A DNA stretch of 5,475 nt from Candidatus Bathyarchaeota archaeon (GCA_030602935.1 JAUVYU010000066.1:1-5475), one strand, 5' to 3'. Shown: positions 1-5,475, numbered from the stretch's first letter. Numbers and translations: made by a program. The notes: generated by a model not told the origin, from the sequence alone.

Positions 1-496
1 TTCTGAACAACATGTCGCCAGCGATGGCGAGTATAGGAGAAGTCGAAGAGCCACTTACCAGTATCATGTCGTTCTCGTTGACATATGAGAGAGAGGACGA
101 GCACTGCCCAGACCAACCGTGTCCAAGGATGAGGTCGACCCCCATAGCCTTGAAGGACTGAGTCTTCTCAAGGGCTACAGATTCTTGGCCCTGGTTGTCC
201 TCAATCAATATGCGGAGAGTTACGTCAAGACCCAGCAAGTCCAAGTAGTCATTGACATCTGGCGAGATTATGTCGTCATATAGAGGAACTGTGGTCTCCA
301 GGCCTTCTGTGCTTGAGGAGGTAGTGCCTATCGTTAGTGTCTGCCCCTCGAAAGGATGGACCTCGACGGGTACCTCCACGGGCACCTCGACGATCGTCTC
401 TCCTTCCTTGGGAGCGAGCATGTATCCTGCACCTGCGCCGATCACTAGTCCTACGACTAACAATACAGCTAACATAGTCTGATTACTTTGTGCCAT
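1..496 (-). CDS. Membrane-tethered LivK-like ABC solute-binding protein (partial, N-terminal 165 aa)
   Basis: The frame opens at ATG 496 and stays open to the window edge, so the C-terminal part (the family is usually 350-450 aa) is missing. Residues 7-28 form a hydrophobic helix (LAVLLVVGLVIGAGAGYMLA) with no lipobox cysteine, so the protein is probably anchored outside the cell by this helix. A short V-E-V-P linker (37-46) follows, then the start of a type I periplasmic-binding fold of the Peripla_BP_6 kind: first strand TLTIGTTSSS (53-62), NDYLDLLGLDVTLRILIED (82-100) with DNQGQ, a helix ending FKAMGVDLILGHGWSG (115-130), and YVNENDMILVSGSSTSPILA (138-157). These match the family pattern of a G-V-x-x-I-x-G loop, a Ser/Thr-rich ligand loop and an STSP segment. 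It diverges from livH/livM and is the likely receptor for that importer. Ligand unknown: amino acids, amides or other small solutes are all possible. The start is chosen from the AAGGTGA site just upstream; Met8 is a less likely start. Confidence 0.9.
   Translation of the reverse strand, partial: MAQSNQTMLAVLLVVGLVIGAGAGYMLAPKEGETIVEVPVEVPVEVHPFEGQTLTIGTTSSSTEGLETTVPLYDDIISPDVNDYLDLLGLDVTLRILIEDNQGQESVALEKTQSFKAMGVDLILGHGWSGQCSSSLSYVNENDMILVSGSSTSPILAIAGDMLFR
361..396 (-). repeat. Short 12-bp tandem repeat encoding the V-E-V-P tether
   Basis: About two and a half copies of a 12-bp unit (plus-strand CCTCGACGGGTA, CCTCCACGGGCA, then CCTCGACG before the match is lost) lie in phase inside the solute-binding protein gene. 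They encode the EVPVEVPVEV linker at residues 37-46, between the membrane helix and the binding domain. The copies differ at a few bases, so this is a slightly decayed repeat. A stalk that keeps the binding lobe away from the membrane is the natural reading. Confidence 0.7.
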
Positions 497-501
497 AGTT
501 T

Positions 502-508
502 TCACCTT
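502..508 (-). promoter_or_regulatory. Ribosome binding site of the solute-binding protein gene
   Basis: On the minus strand AAGGTGA ends five bases before ATG 496. It is complementary to the archaeal 16S 3' end (anti-SD core) and fixes the start at residue 1 over Met8. Confidence 0.7.
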
Positions 509-535
509 TTACTTCCGAATTTATTAAACCCCATG

Positions 536-545
536 AATATTTAAG
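536..545 (-). promoter_or_regulatory. Candidate TATA box for the leftward solute-binding protein gene
   Basis: The minus strand reads CTTAAATATT here, an A/T-rich archaeal TATA-like element. With the usual 25-27 bp spacing, transcription would start near 514, giving a leader of about 18 bases that just includes the AAGGTGA ribosome site. A second A/T-rich candidate, TTTAATAA at 528-521, would put the start too close to the ATG to include that site. Confidence 0.45.
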
Positions 546-551
546 ACTTAA
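541..551. promoter_or_regulatory. Perfect 11-bp palindrome TTAAGACTTAA, possible operator
   Basis: TTAAG-A-CTTAA is a perfect inverted repeat with 5-bp arms around one central base. It covers half of the leftward TATA candidate and the position where its BRE would lie. A dimeric regulator bound here would block TBP/TFB on the leftward promoter, while the rightward TATA is about 50 bp away. The site is short and A/T-rich, so chance occurrence is quite possible. Confidence 0.3.
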
Positions 552-591
552 GATCGGATTTTCCGTCGCTTTTATGCGCGTGAATTTATCC

Positions 592-605
592 AAAAGGTTA
601 TATAC
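592..605 (+). promoter_or_regulatory. BRE/TATA promoter of the livH-livM operon
   Basis: AAAAGG (BRE-like, purine-rich) is directly followed by TTATATAC (598-605), a good archaeal TATA box. Counting 25-27 bp from the box centre puts the transcription start near 627-629, only about 10 bases before ATG 638. The mRNA would therefore be nearly leaderless. Confidence 0.65.
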
Positions 606-637
606 ATTTTTTAAGCGTTTAGTTCAGTGAATCCAAA

Positions 638-1609
638 ATGATTATCCCCGTAATTTGGATGAGTGCTATTGTATATGCGTCTATGATTACGCTTCTAAGT
701 ATCGGTTTCACTTTGACGCATATGACGGCTAAAATCCCTAACTTTGCCCATGGAACCTATGCGGGCTTCGGAGTCTACGTAAGCTTCATCGCCGTAAGGT
801 ATTTCGATATGAGCCCGTACTTTGGGTTCCCCGCTTCGTTCTTACTTGGGGGGCTCATAGGGATCTTGCTTTACAAGATTGTGGTATCTACTCTTAGACG
901 GATGGGTGGAGGCGCAATCGTGTTGACCATCTCTACAATCGCCATCCAGATATTCATGGCGCAGTTCCAGCACATATTTGCGTTTTGGACCCGTGAGACC
1001 TACGGTCTGATGTCCTACGGGTTCCTCCTGAAGAAGAACGACTTCAAATTTGAGGTTTTAGGGCAAAGTTTCCAGGGAATCTTCCCGGTCTCCTTTGGCC
1101 TAGTCATAGCCATAGTAGTACTACTCCGCTGGATGCTCACAGGGACAAAGTTCGGAATCGCCATGAAGGCCGCAGCCGAGGACCCCGAGCTATCTCAGAT
1201 TCTGGGTATTAACATTGACAAGATACAGGTCGCCTCTTGGTTCATGACGGGCGGCATGGCGTGCCTAGCAGGAGCGCTTCTCCCAATGTGGTTCATGGGG
1301 TCACCGGGAGCCGGAGCCAGACTGCTTATCAGCTGCATGGCAGGAAGCCTACTAGGAGGCCTAGGTGACATCTACGGAGCGGTGATCGGGGGATTCGCCA
1401 TAGGCTTGATAGAGATCATATTCACAGCTCAAGGGATGAAGGTATTCGGGCTCTGGGTAGGAGAGTACAGACCCCTAATACCCATGATAGCCACAATCGG
1501 CATTCTATTGATAGAGCCAGGAGGGGTGACGGGGTGGTACTCAAGATGGCGCGTTGGCGGAGGATATGAGAGGCTTATGGCGCGCCTAGGGAGGTCGAAA
1601 GAAGAATGA
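638..1609 (+). CDS. livH: LivH-type branched-chain amino acid ABC transporter permease
   Basis: This 323-aa protein is one of the two membrane subunits of a HAAT-family (LivHMGF-type) ABC importer. It is a full-length LivH, with about eight hydrophobic segments (roughly 5-25, 36-53, 63-85, 93-112, 150-167, 198-220, 228-262, 278-293). Family hallmarks are IPNFAHGTYAGFGVY (33-47, the 'N/S-x-A-H-G' segment), the cytoplasmic ATPase-coupling loop FGIAMKAAAEDPELSQIL (172-189) with LGIN, the glycine-rich GSLLGGLGDIYGAVIGG (236-252), and the closing LLIEPGGVTG (290-299). A short basic tail (RWR, RLMARLGRSKEE) follows. Its stop overlaps the livM start in ATGA, so the two are translationally coupled. 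No strong ribosome site precedes ATG 638; AGTGA at 626-630 is the only weak candidate. Third-position GC is low at the N-terminus (18 of the first 40 codons by hand count). Substrate specificity is not readable; Liv naming reflects family. Confidence 0.93.
   Translation: MIIPVIWMSAIVYASMITLLSIGFTLTHMTAKIPNFAHGTYAGFGVYVSFIAVRYFDMSPYFGFPASFLLGGLIGILLYKIVVSTLRRMGGGAIVLTISTIAIQIFMAQFQHIFAFWTRETYGLMSYGFLLKKNDFKFEVLGQSFQGIFPVSFGLVIAIVVLLRWMLTGTKFGIAMKAAAEDPELSQILGINIDKIQVASWFMTGGMACLAGALLPMWFMGSPGAGARLLISCMAGSLLGGLGDIYGAVIGGFAIGLIEIIFTAQGMKVFGLWVGEYRPLIPMIATIGILLIEPGGVTGWYSRWRVGGGYERLMARLGRSKEE
1589..1595 (+). promoter_or_regulatory. Ribosome binding site of livM inside livH
   Basis: GGGAGGT lies within the last codons of livH, ten bases before ATG 1606. 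It supports the overlapping ATGA start and gives livM its own initiation signal in addition to coupling with livH. Confidence 0.65.
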
Positions 1610-2790
1610 TAGAGATAGCGGCATCCACAGCGGTAGTATACCAGAGAATCATTATCGACATCGCCATGTACTTCGGGCTATTCGTCATAGTCGCCATGGC
1701 CCTGAACTTCCAATACGGGAACGCAGGAGTCCCCAACATGGGCTGCGCCGTCTCCGCTTCGATAGGAGGCTACACGGTGTCAGCCATCATCACGAGAATC
1801 ATCTACTATGTGGGTACAAACGCGAACATAGGGATGAAGCCTTACGCCACTGACTTTGACTGGAACTACAACAACCAGTTCAACACGTATCTTATGAACG
1901 ACTACATCGCGGAGCACGCGCTGTTCGGGATGTCCATGTTCCTCTTCTCTATCGCCCTAGGATTCCTGATGGGCTGGTTAATGGGCTACGTGATCTCACT
2001 GCCAGCCATCCGCCTCAGAGCAACTTACCTCATAATCACGCTGATCACGATGGCCGACGCAGCCCAGATACTCGGCAGGAACGTTGTCTGGATATCGGGG
2101 GGAACGCTCGGGATGTGGGTGCCCAACGTCTTTAAATGGTACCCAGGAGATAGGACGATAATTATGGCAGTGGCAACTATGCTCATAGGGATTATCTGCT
2201 ACTTCATTCTTCGCACCATGCTTAACTCGCCCTACGGACGCCTCATGAGGGGCGTCAGGGAGAACGATCTCACCGTCCAGAGCGTCGGCAAGGACGTCAC
2301 AGCGATACGCAGGAACGTCCTCATGTTCGCCTCTGGCATCACCGCCGTCGTAGGGGTCCTGATAGGGTACTACTACTCCTATGTCATCCAGTCCAACTTC
2401 ATCAGGGCGACCTGGACATATTGGCCTTGGCTCATGCTCATGATCGGCGGAGCGGGAAACAACGCAGGTACCTTCATCGGCTGCGCCCTGATCATCGCCA
2501 TGAGAAGGATAATCATCGTTTACAAGTGGAGCCTAGAGCAGTACATCTGGTATCCGATCGTGATCTTCGAATCGCAGCTCCTAGCGACACTGCTCCTAGT
2601 AGTCATGATATTCCGACCCGATGGACTCATCCCGGAGAAGCTTCTACGCATACCCGGCATCGACTATAAACGCCTCGTGCATGAGGAAGCAGAGGTTGAC
2701 TGGAGGATCGAAAGGACAGATCCCTCAGAACGAGGAGGACTCCTCTCGAGGATAAAGGGTGGCGGCAAGAAGAAGGAGGAGGCCGAGTAA
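1606..2790 (+). CDS. livM: LivM-type branched-chain amino acid ABC transporter permease
   Basis: This 394-aa protein is the second membrane subunit, pairing with LivH. Seen in order: hydrophobic helix 15-35; the LivM entry motif LNFQYGNAGVPNMGCAVSA (33-51, usual form LNL-x2-G-x2-G-x2-S-x-G-H); a long polar loop rich in Asn/Tyr/Asp (about 68-105); helices about 108-132 and 140-158 with the hallmark LPAIRLRATYLIITLIT (132-148); the ATPase-coupling loop NSPYGRLMRGVRENDLTVQS (207-226) then VGKDV; helices 235-262; MLMIGGAGNNAGTFIGCAL (277-295); and a last helix ending IFRPDGLIP (335-343). A hydrophilic tail of about 50 residues (344-394) with GGGKKKEEAE at its end extends past the usual family end. 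The entry motif lacks the usual SxGH residues (NMGCA instead). It overlaps livH by four bases and is followed one base after its stop by a 46-aa gene. livG/livF ATPase genes do not follow. Confidence 0.93.
   Translation: MIEIAASTAVVYQRIIIDIAMYFGLFVIVAMALNFQYGNAGVPNMGCAVSASIGGYTVSAIITRIIYYVGTNANIGMKPYATDFDWNYNNQFNTYLMNDYIAEHALFGMSMFLFSIALGFLMGWLMGYVISLPAIRLRATYLIITLITMADAAQILGRNVVWISGGTLGMWVPNVFKWYPGDRTIIMAVATMLIGIICYFILRTMLNSPYGRLMRGVRENDLTVQSVGKDVTAIRRNVLMFASGITAVVGVLIGYYYSYVIQSNFIRATWTYWPWLMLMIGGAGNNAGTFIGCALIIAMRRIIIVYKWSLEQYIWYPIVIFESQLLATLLLVVMIFRPDGLIPEKLLRIPGIDYKRLVHEEAEVDWRIERTDPSERGGLLSRIKGGGKKKEEAE
2775..2782 (+). promoter_or_regulatory. Strong ribosome binding site of the 46-aa gene
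   Basis: GGAGGAGG sits inside the last codons of livM, nine bases before ATG 2792. It is the best anti-SD match in the window and is the main argument that the short frame after livM is translated, although it also lies in Lys/Glu codons of the livM tail that are purine-rich anyway. Confidence 0.6.
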
Positions 2791-2791
2791 A

Positions 2792-2932
2792 ATGGACTGG
2801 GACCCCATCCTTTTCTGGGTCATGATAATCCTCTGGATAATCACCCCCACCTTCATCTTCTACGAGGAGATCATGGAGAGGCGGGCCCTCAGAAGGGAGA
2901 GGGAAGAGGTAGAGCTGCCCACCGAGGACTAG
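2792..2932 (+). CDS. Small single-pass membrane protein (46 aa) in the liv operon, function unknown
   Basis: ATG 2792 starts one base after the livM stop, with GGAGGAGG nine bases upstream, and the frame ends at TAG 2930-2932. The 46-aa product has an acidic N-terminus (MDWD), one Trp/Ile/Phe-rich membrane helix (about residues 6-23, ILFWVMIILWIITPTFIF) and a highly charged C-terminus (YEEIMERRALRREREEVEL) likely to be an amphipathic helix or short coiled coil. Arginines after the helix suggest an N-out, C-in orientation by the positive-inside rule. Third positions are G/C in 40 of 46 codons, matching coding bias. I do not recognise the family. Its place suggests an accessory or stabilising subunit of the LivHM channel, which is inference. 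A chance frame is unlikely given the ribosome site, spacing and protein-like composition. Confidence 0.75.
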   Translation: MDWDPILFWVMIILWIITPTFIFYEEIMERRALRREREEVELPTED

Positions 2933-2975
2933 GCGTCCCACCTAACCAATTTCCTTTGTATCACATAGAAGAATT

Positions 2976-3025
2976 AGTTTGGAGCAGGAAATACTCCAAG
3001 AGACTGCCCACTATATTCTTTTATG
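2976..3025 (+). terminator. Hairpin followed by T-rich tract, possible end of the liv operon
   Basis: TTGGAG (2979-2984) pairs with CTCCAA (2994-2999) around a 9-base loop; AGT (2976-2978) can also pair with ACT (3003-3005) across a 3-base bulge. A T-rich stretch, TATATTCTTTTAT (3012-3024 region), follows about ten bases later. Archaeal termination depends mainly on T-rich tracts, and here the T runs are short, so this is a weak terminator at best. It is the only structure between the 46-aa gene and the next gene. Confidence 0.3.
3011..3018 (+). promoter_or_regulatory. Weak TATA-like candidate for the FtsX-type permease gene
   Basis: CTATATTC is the most TATA-like sequence in the 155-bp spacer and would give a start near 3040 and a leader of nearly 50 bases. 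CATAATC (about 3036-3042) is an alternative that would place the start near 3065. Neither has a convincing BRE, and the T-rich sequence may instead be part of a terminator. Confidence 0.22.
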
Positions 3026-3071
3026 CAGCCCCTACCATAATCTTGAAACTGGTTACACTAAGTAAAAACGT

Positions 3072-3077
3072 GGAAGG
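3072..3077 (+). promoter_or_regulatory. Weak ribosome binding site of the FtsX-type permease gene
   Basis: GGAAGG lies ten bases before ATG 3088. It matches the anti-SD imperfectly, but an in-frame TAA at 3079-3081 rules out any earlier start, so ATG 3088 is the first possible and best start. Confidence 0.4.
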
Positions 3078-3087
3078 CTAAATCTAC

Positions 3088-5475
3088 ATGTTCGCATACG
3101 GGCTCAAGCGCCTCATCAGGGGCTGGAAGGGCTTCATCGCCCTCTTCCTCGGCGTCACCATAGCGACGACCCTCTTCGCAGGCACCATCCTGGGAGCCGA
3201 GAAGGTCGGGTTCGAGATGCTCGACGAGGCCATGGACCTCGTGCCCGTGGACATAATCACCGCGGACCTAGTCAGGGATGTCACCAGAGTCGACTACAGC
3301 GACCTCGAGGCGGAGATAAGCCAGCTGGAGAACGTTGTCAACACGGAGCAGGTCATCCGATGGAATGCCATGATCAACTGGATCGACTACTTCAATCCCG
3401 AGAACAACGTGCATTTCGACATCGCGGCCGTTGAGGAGAACTCCACGCTCTGGTACGAAATCTTCGGACCCGGCTCAAGGGGGGTGAGGCCCGGGGAAAT
3501 ATACGTGGACGTCGACTCCAGCCACGCCCCGGATCTGGAGGTGGGCATGGATGTGACGCTGGTCATCTTCACGCACAACCCCATCAGCCCTCCGGGATTC
3601 AAGACGTTCTACACCAACCTCACCGTCGCGGGCTTCATAGACGTGGACCTGAAGAGCTACATCAAGGTCTCGGAGGAGAGGCCCAACTACATCAGCTCAA
3701 TCCTGTTCGGTTCGGGCCAGGAGCTTCACAAGCCCCCTCATGACCTCCTCTTCGTTCACCCGGATTTGTTCCTCCCCATCTTCTCAATAGTCTACTATGA
3801 GGATCGTCTTCCCAACAAGGAACTAACCTATGAGATCCTCGTCGAAGTGGACAGGGATAGAGTGGTAAACCCGTGGGATATTGCGGGTTCCATCGATAGG
3901 GTAAGATTCATCTCTGAGCAGATAGACAACGAGGTCCGCATCTACCAGCTCCACTCCTGGCAGAACTTCCTCGAGGACATACTCGGGGTCGTGCAGGGCC
4001 TAATAGAGGGCTTCAAGACGGGCTTCGTAGTACTGGCCCTCCCTGTCTTCTTCACCGCCTGGTACGTAGGGATCACGGTCTCCGATGTCATGCTGGGGAG
4101 CCGGAGGAGGGAGGTCGGTCTACTGCTGACCAAGGGCTTCACGCCCAGACAGGTCTTCACGACGTTCCTTGTGGAGTCTGGCCTCGTGGGAATCCTCTCA
4201 GGCCTCACCGGGCTGGTCGCCAGCTCCATCATACTCCCCTTCGTGGGGATAGGCTCGACCTCCGTCACGGGGTTCTCATTCATCTCAGCCTCGACGGTGG
4301 CCTTCGTATTCATCTTCAGCATCACCATCTCGGTGCTCTCCGTCCTCCTCCCCGCCTGGAGGGTCTCCAACATGAGCGTCATCGACGCACTGAAGGAGCA
4401 CGAGAGCTTCGAGGCGGAGAAGCTGCCCAGCCGCCTGGAGCCGGCGGTGGCCCTCACCCTGGGCCTCTACAAGCTCCTCATGCTCCTATTCGGCATCAGC
4501 GTCGATTTCTTCGCGCCCACGGGCGGCGGCATGATCGTTCAGCTGCTATACACGACCTGGTGGGGCTTCGACCTCCTCCTCAGCTACCTGGGGCCCATCC
4601 TGTTCTTCTGGGGATTCACCAAGCTGTTCATCCAAGGCTCCTTCAGGATCCAGGAAGGGTTTGGAGCCATAGCGGAACGCTTCATAGGGGAGCTCAGCAA
4701 GGTCTCAACCCTCAGCGCCCGGAGAAGCCTGCGACGGACGACGGCCATCGCCTTCCTGATCGCCCTGATCTTCGGGTACAGCGTCTCCGTCGTCGGGGGA
4801 CTCGCCACCTCCAGAAACCAGATGCGCAGGAACATTCAGTGGAACATCGGTTCGGATGCATCCATCTGGCTCTTCGATGACGAGGGGTACGAGGAGCTCA
4901 TCCAGAATATCGAGGCCCTGAACGGCGTGGCATCGACAGCGGTTGAGAGGTGGTTCTACGCAGAATCGGCTTACGTCAAAATACCCGTCCGGGCCATCGA
5001 CCCCGATGACTGGGCGGAGACAGCCTATTACGAGGAGGAGTGGTTCACCCTGGGAAGCGAGGCAGCATTCACGACACTCGCCGCGCGTGACGACGTGATC
5101 ATGATGAACCGGGGATTCGAGCGGGCCTTCAAGATCTCCAAGGGCGACCTGATAACCTTCAACATCCGATTCAACGTCTACGTGAACCAGACCATAGTCG
5201 AGTTCTTCGGACCGGCGACGGGCGCCTACAACCTCCCCTCCTATGTGCCAGACGGCTTCCTAGACAAACATCAAATGGATCTCGACGTGATAAACACGGT
5301 GATCCTTGTACGACTGGAGCCCGGGGCCGACGTCGAGGGGTTCGAGGCGGCCGTCATGGACATGAGCGACAACGTGAAGACGATCTACACCCTTGAGAGT
5401 GGATTGGAGTCTGCATCAAGCAACATATTCCTCCAGGGCCCGATCCAGATGCACTGGCTGGGGATAGCCTTCGCG
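3088..5475 (+). CDS. Large MacB/FtsX-type ABC transporter permease with duplicated architecture (partial, first 796 aa)
   Basis: The frame runs to the window edge without a stop; related two-FtsX-domain permeases are often 900-1200 aa, so the last membrane block is missing. Layout: membrane helix 14-34; extracytoplasmic MacB-like domain about 36-305; first FtsX core with helices about 309-333, 357-385 and 399-422. Its cytoplasmic loop SRRREVGLLLTKGFTPRQVF (338-357) and the exit PAWRVSNMSVIDALKE (422-437) are the family hallmarks. Two linker helices (about 453-472, 492-514) follow, then LSARRSLRRTTAIAFLIALI (542-561) restarts the pattern with a helix (551-573), a second extracytoplasmic domain (about 575-787), and the onset of the next helix at GPIQMHWLGIAFA. 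The role is an ABC membrane subunit needing a separate ATPase (MacB/LolD type); such proteins export, extract lipoproteins or transmit force, and which applies is not readable. Third positions are nearly all G/C (36 of the first 40), unlike livH. Separated from the liv operon by 155 bp, it is probably a separate unit. Confidence 0.9.
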   Translation, partial: MFAYGLKRLIRGWKGFIALFLGVTIATTLFAGTILGAEKVGFEMLDEAMDLVPVDIITADLVRDVTRVDYSDLEAEISQLENVVNTEQVIRWNAMINWIDYFNPENNVHFDIAAVEENSTLWYEIFGPGSRGVRPGEIYVDVDSSHAPDLEVGMDVTLVIFTHNPISPPGFKTFYTNLTVAGFIDVDLKSYIKVSEERPNYISSILFGSGQELHKPPHDLLFVHPDLFLPIFSIVYYEDRLPNKELTYEILVEVDRDRVVNPWDIAGSIDRVRFISEQIDNEVRIYQLHSWQNFLEDILGVVQGLIEGFKTGFVVLALPVFFTAWYVGITVSDVMLGSRRREVGLLLTKGFTPRQVFTTFLVESGLVGILSGLTGLVASSIILPFVGIGSTSVTGFSFISASTVAFVFIFSITISVLSVLLPAWRVSNMSVIDALKEHESFEAEKLPSRLEPAVALTLGLYKLLMLLFGISVDFFAPTGGGMIVQLLYTTWWGFDLLLSYLGPILFFWGFTKLFIQGSFRIQEGFGAIAERFIGELSKVSTLSARRSLRRTTAIAFLIALIFGYSVSVVGGLATSRNQMRRNIQWNIGSDASIWLFDDEGYEELIQNIEALNGVASTAVERWFYAESAYVKIPVRAIDPDDWAETAYYEEEWFTLGSEAAFTTLAARDDVIMMNRGFERAFKISKGDLITFNIRFNVYVNQTIVEFFGPATGAYNLPSYVPDGFLDKHQMDLDVINTVILVRLEPGADVEGFEAAVMDMSDNVKTIYTLESGLESASSNIFLQGPIQMHWLGIAFA

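Noticed and set aside
252..482. Plus-strand open frame of 76 codons
   Set aside because: It is antisense to the solute-binding protein; its Ser/Thr/Pro-rich low-complexity product mirrors the V-E-V-P repeat and has no family likeness.
412..496. Lipoprotein signal in the solute-binding protein
   Set aside because: No cysteine follows the hydrophobic segment; the first Cys is at residue 132, inside the binding domain.
517..589. Direct repeat GAATTTAT at 517-524 and 582-589
   Set aside because: An 8-bp A/T-rich match in an A/T-rich spacer is expected by chance and shows no link to the promoter elements.
2421..2669. Plus-strand open frame of 82 codons inside livM
   Set aside because: It lies in another frame of a clear LivM; the His/Arg-rich product has no recognisable pattern and no ribosome site of note.
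2627..2941. Minus-strand open frame of 104 codons across the livM end and the 46-aa gene
   Set aside because: It is antisense to two better supported genes; the Pro/Ser/Leu-rich product looks like a shadow of purine-rich sense codons.
3942..4457. Minus-strand open frame of 171 codons inside the FtsX-type gene
   Set aside because: Long antisense frames are expected opposite GC3-rich genes; the product is Ser/Thr/Met-rich, and the sense strand has unmistakable FtsX motifs here.
4560..4880. Overlapping short open frames on both strands inside the FtsX-type gene
   Set aside because: Both are shadows of the strongly supported sense frame, with Arg/Pro-rich or low-complexity products.
1..5475. 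tRNA, rRNA, CRISPR array, insertion sequence or attachment site
   Set aside because: No cloverleaf-like sequence, regularly spaced repeats, transposase motifs or terminal inverted repeats were seen by eye on either strand.

Overview
The window looks like archaeal chromosome, most likely a Thermoproteota/Bathyarchaeia-type lineage. This lineage guess is inference from style and not a database match. Supporting signs are heavy use of ATA (Ile) and AGG/AGA (Arg) codons, a BRE/TATA-like promoter close to the first permease start, short leaders with GGTGA/GGAGG-type ribosome sites, and a solute-binding protein tethered by an uncleaved N-terminal membrane helix instead of a bacterial lipobox. No RNA gene, CRISPR array, insertion sequence or phage gene is visible.

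Layout: (1) 1-496, minus strand: the N-terminal 165 residues of a Peripla_BP_6 (LivK-like) solute-binding protein that runs off the left edge. (2) 497-637: a 141-bp divergent intergenic region holding candidate promoters for both directions and an 11-bp perfect palindrome over the leftward promoter. (3) 638-2932, plus strand: a tight three-gene operon of livH (permease), livM (permease, ATGA overlap with livH) and a 46-aa single-helix membrane microprotein that starts one base after the livM stop and has a strong ribosome site. (4) 2933-3087: a 155-bp spacer with a small hairpin followed by a T-rich stretch, and weak promoter candidates. (5) 3088-5475, plus strand: the first 796 residues of a large MacB/FtsX-type ABC permease with an internal duplication, running off the right edge.

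The solute-binding protein and LivH/LivM together form the extracytoplasmic receptor and membrane channel of a hydrophobic/branched-chain amino-acid-type ABC importer (HAAT family); the real substrate cannot be read from the sequence. The two ATPases (LivG, LivF) that must power it are not in the window and do not follow livM. The microprotein occupies the place directly after livM and is the least explained gene here. The FtsX-type permease is probably a separate transcription unit belonging to a different ABC system (export, lipoprotein handling or mechanotransmission), with its ATPase outside the window.

Third-position GC rises strongly from left to right: by hand count about 45-55% in the binding protein and livH, about 60% at the end of livM, and close to 90% in the microprotein and the FtsX-type gene. 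No clearly novel multi-gene system is seen; the best leads are the microprotein and the divergent control region.
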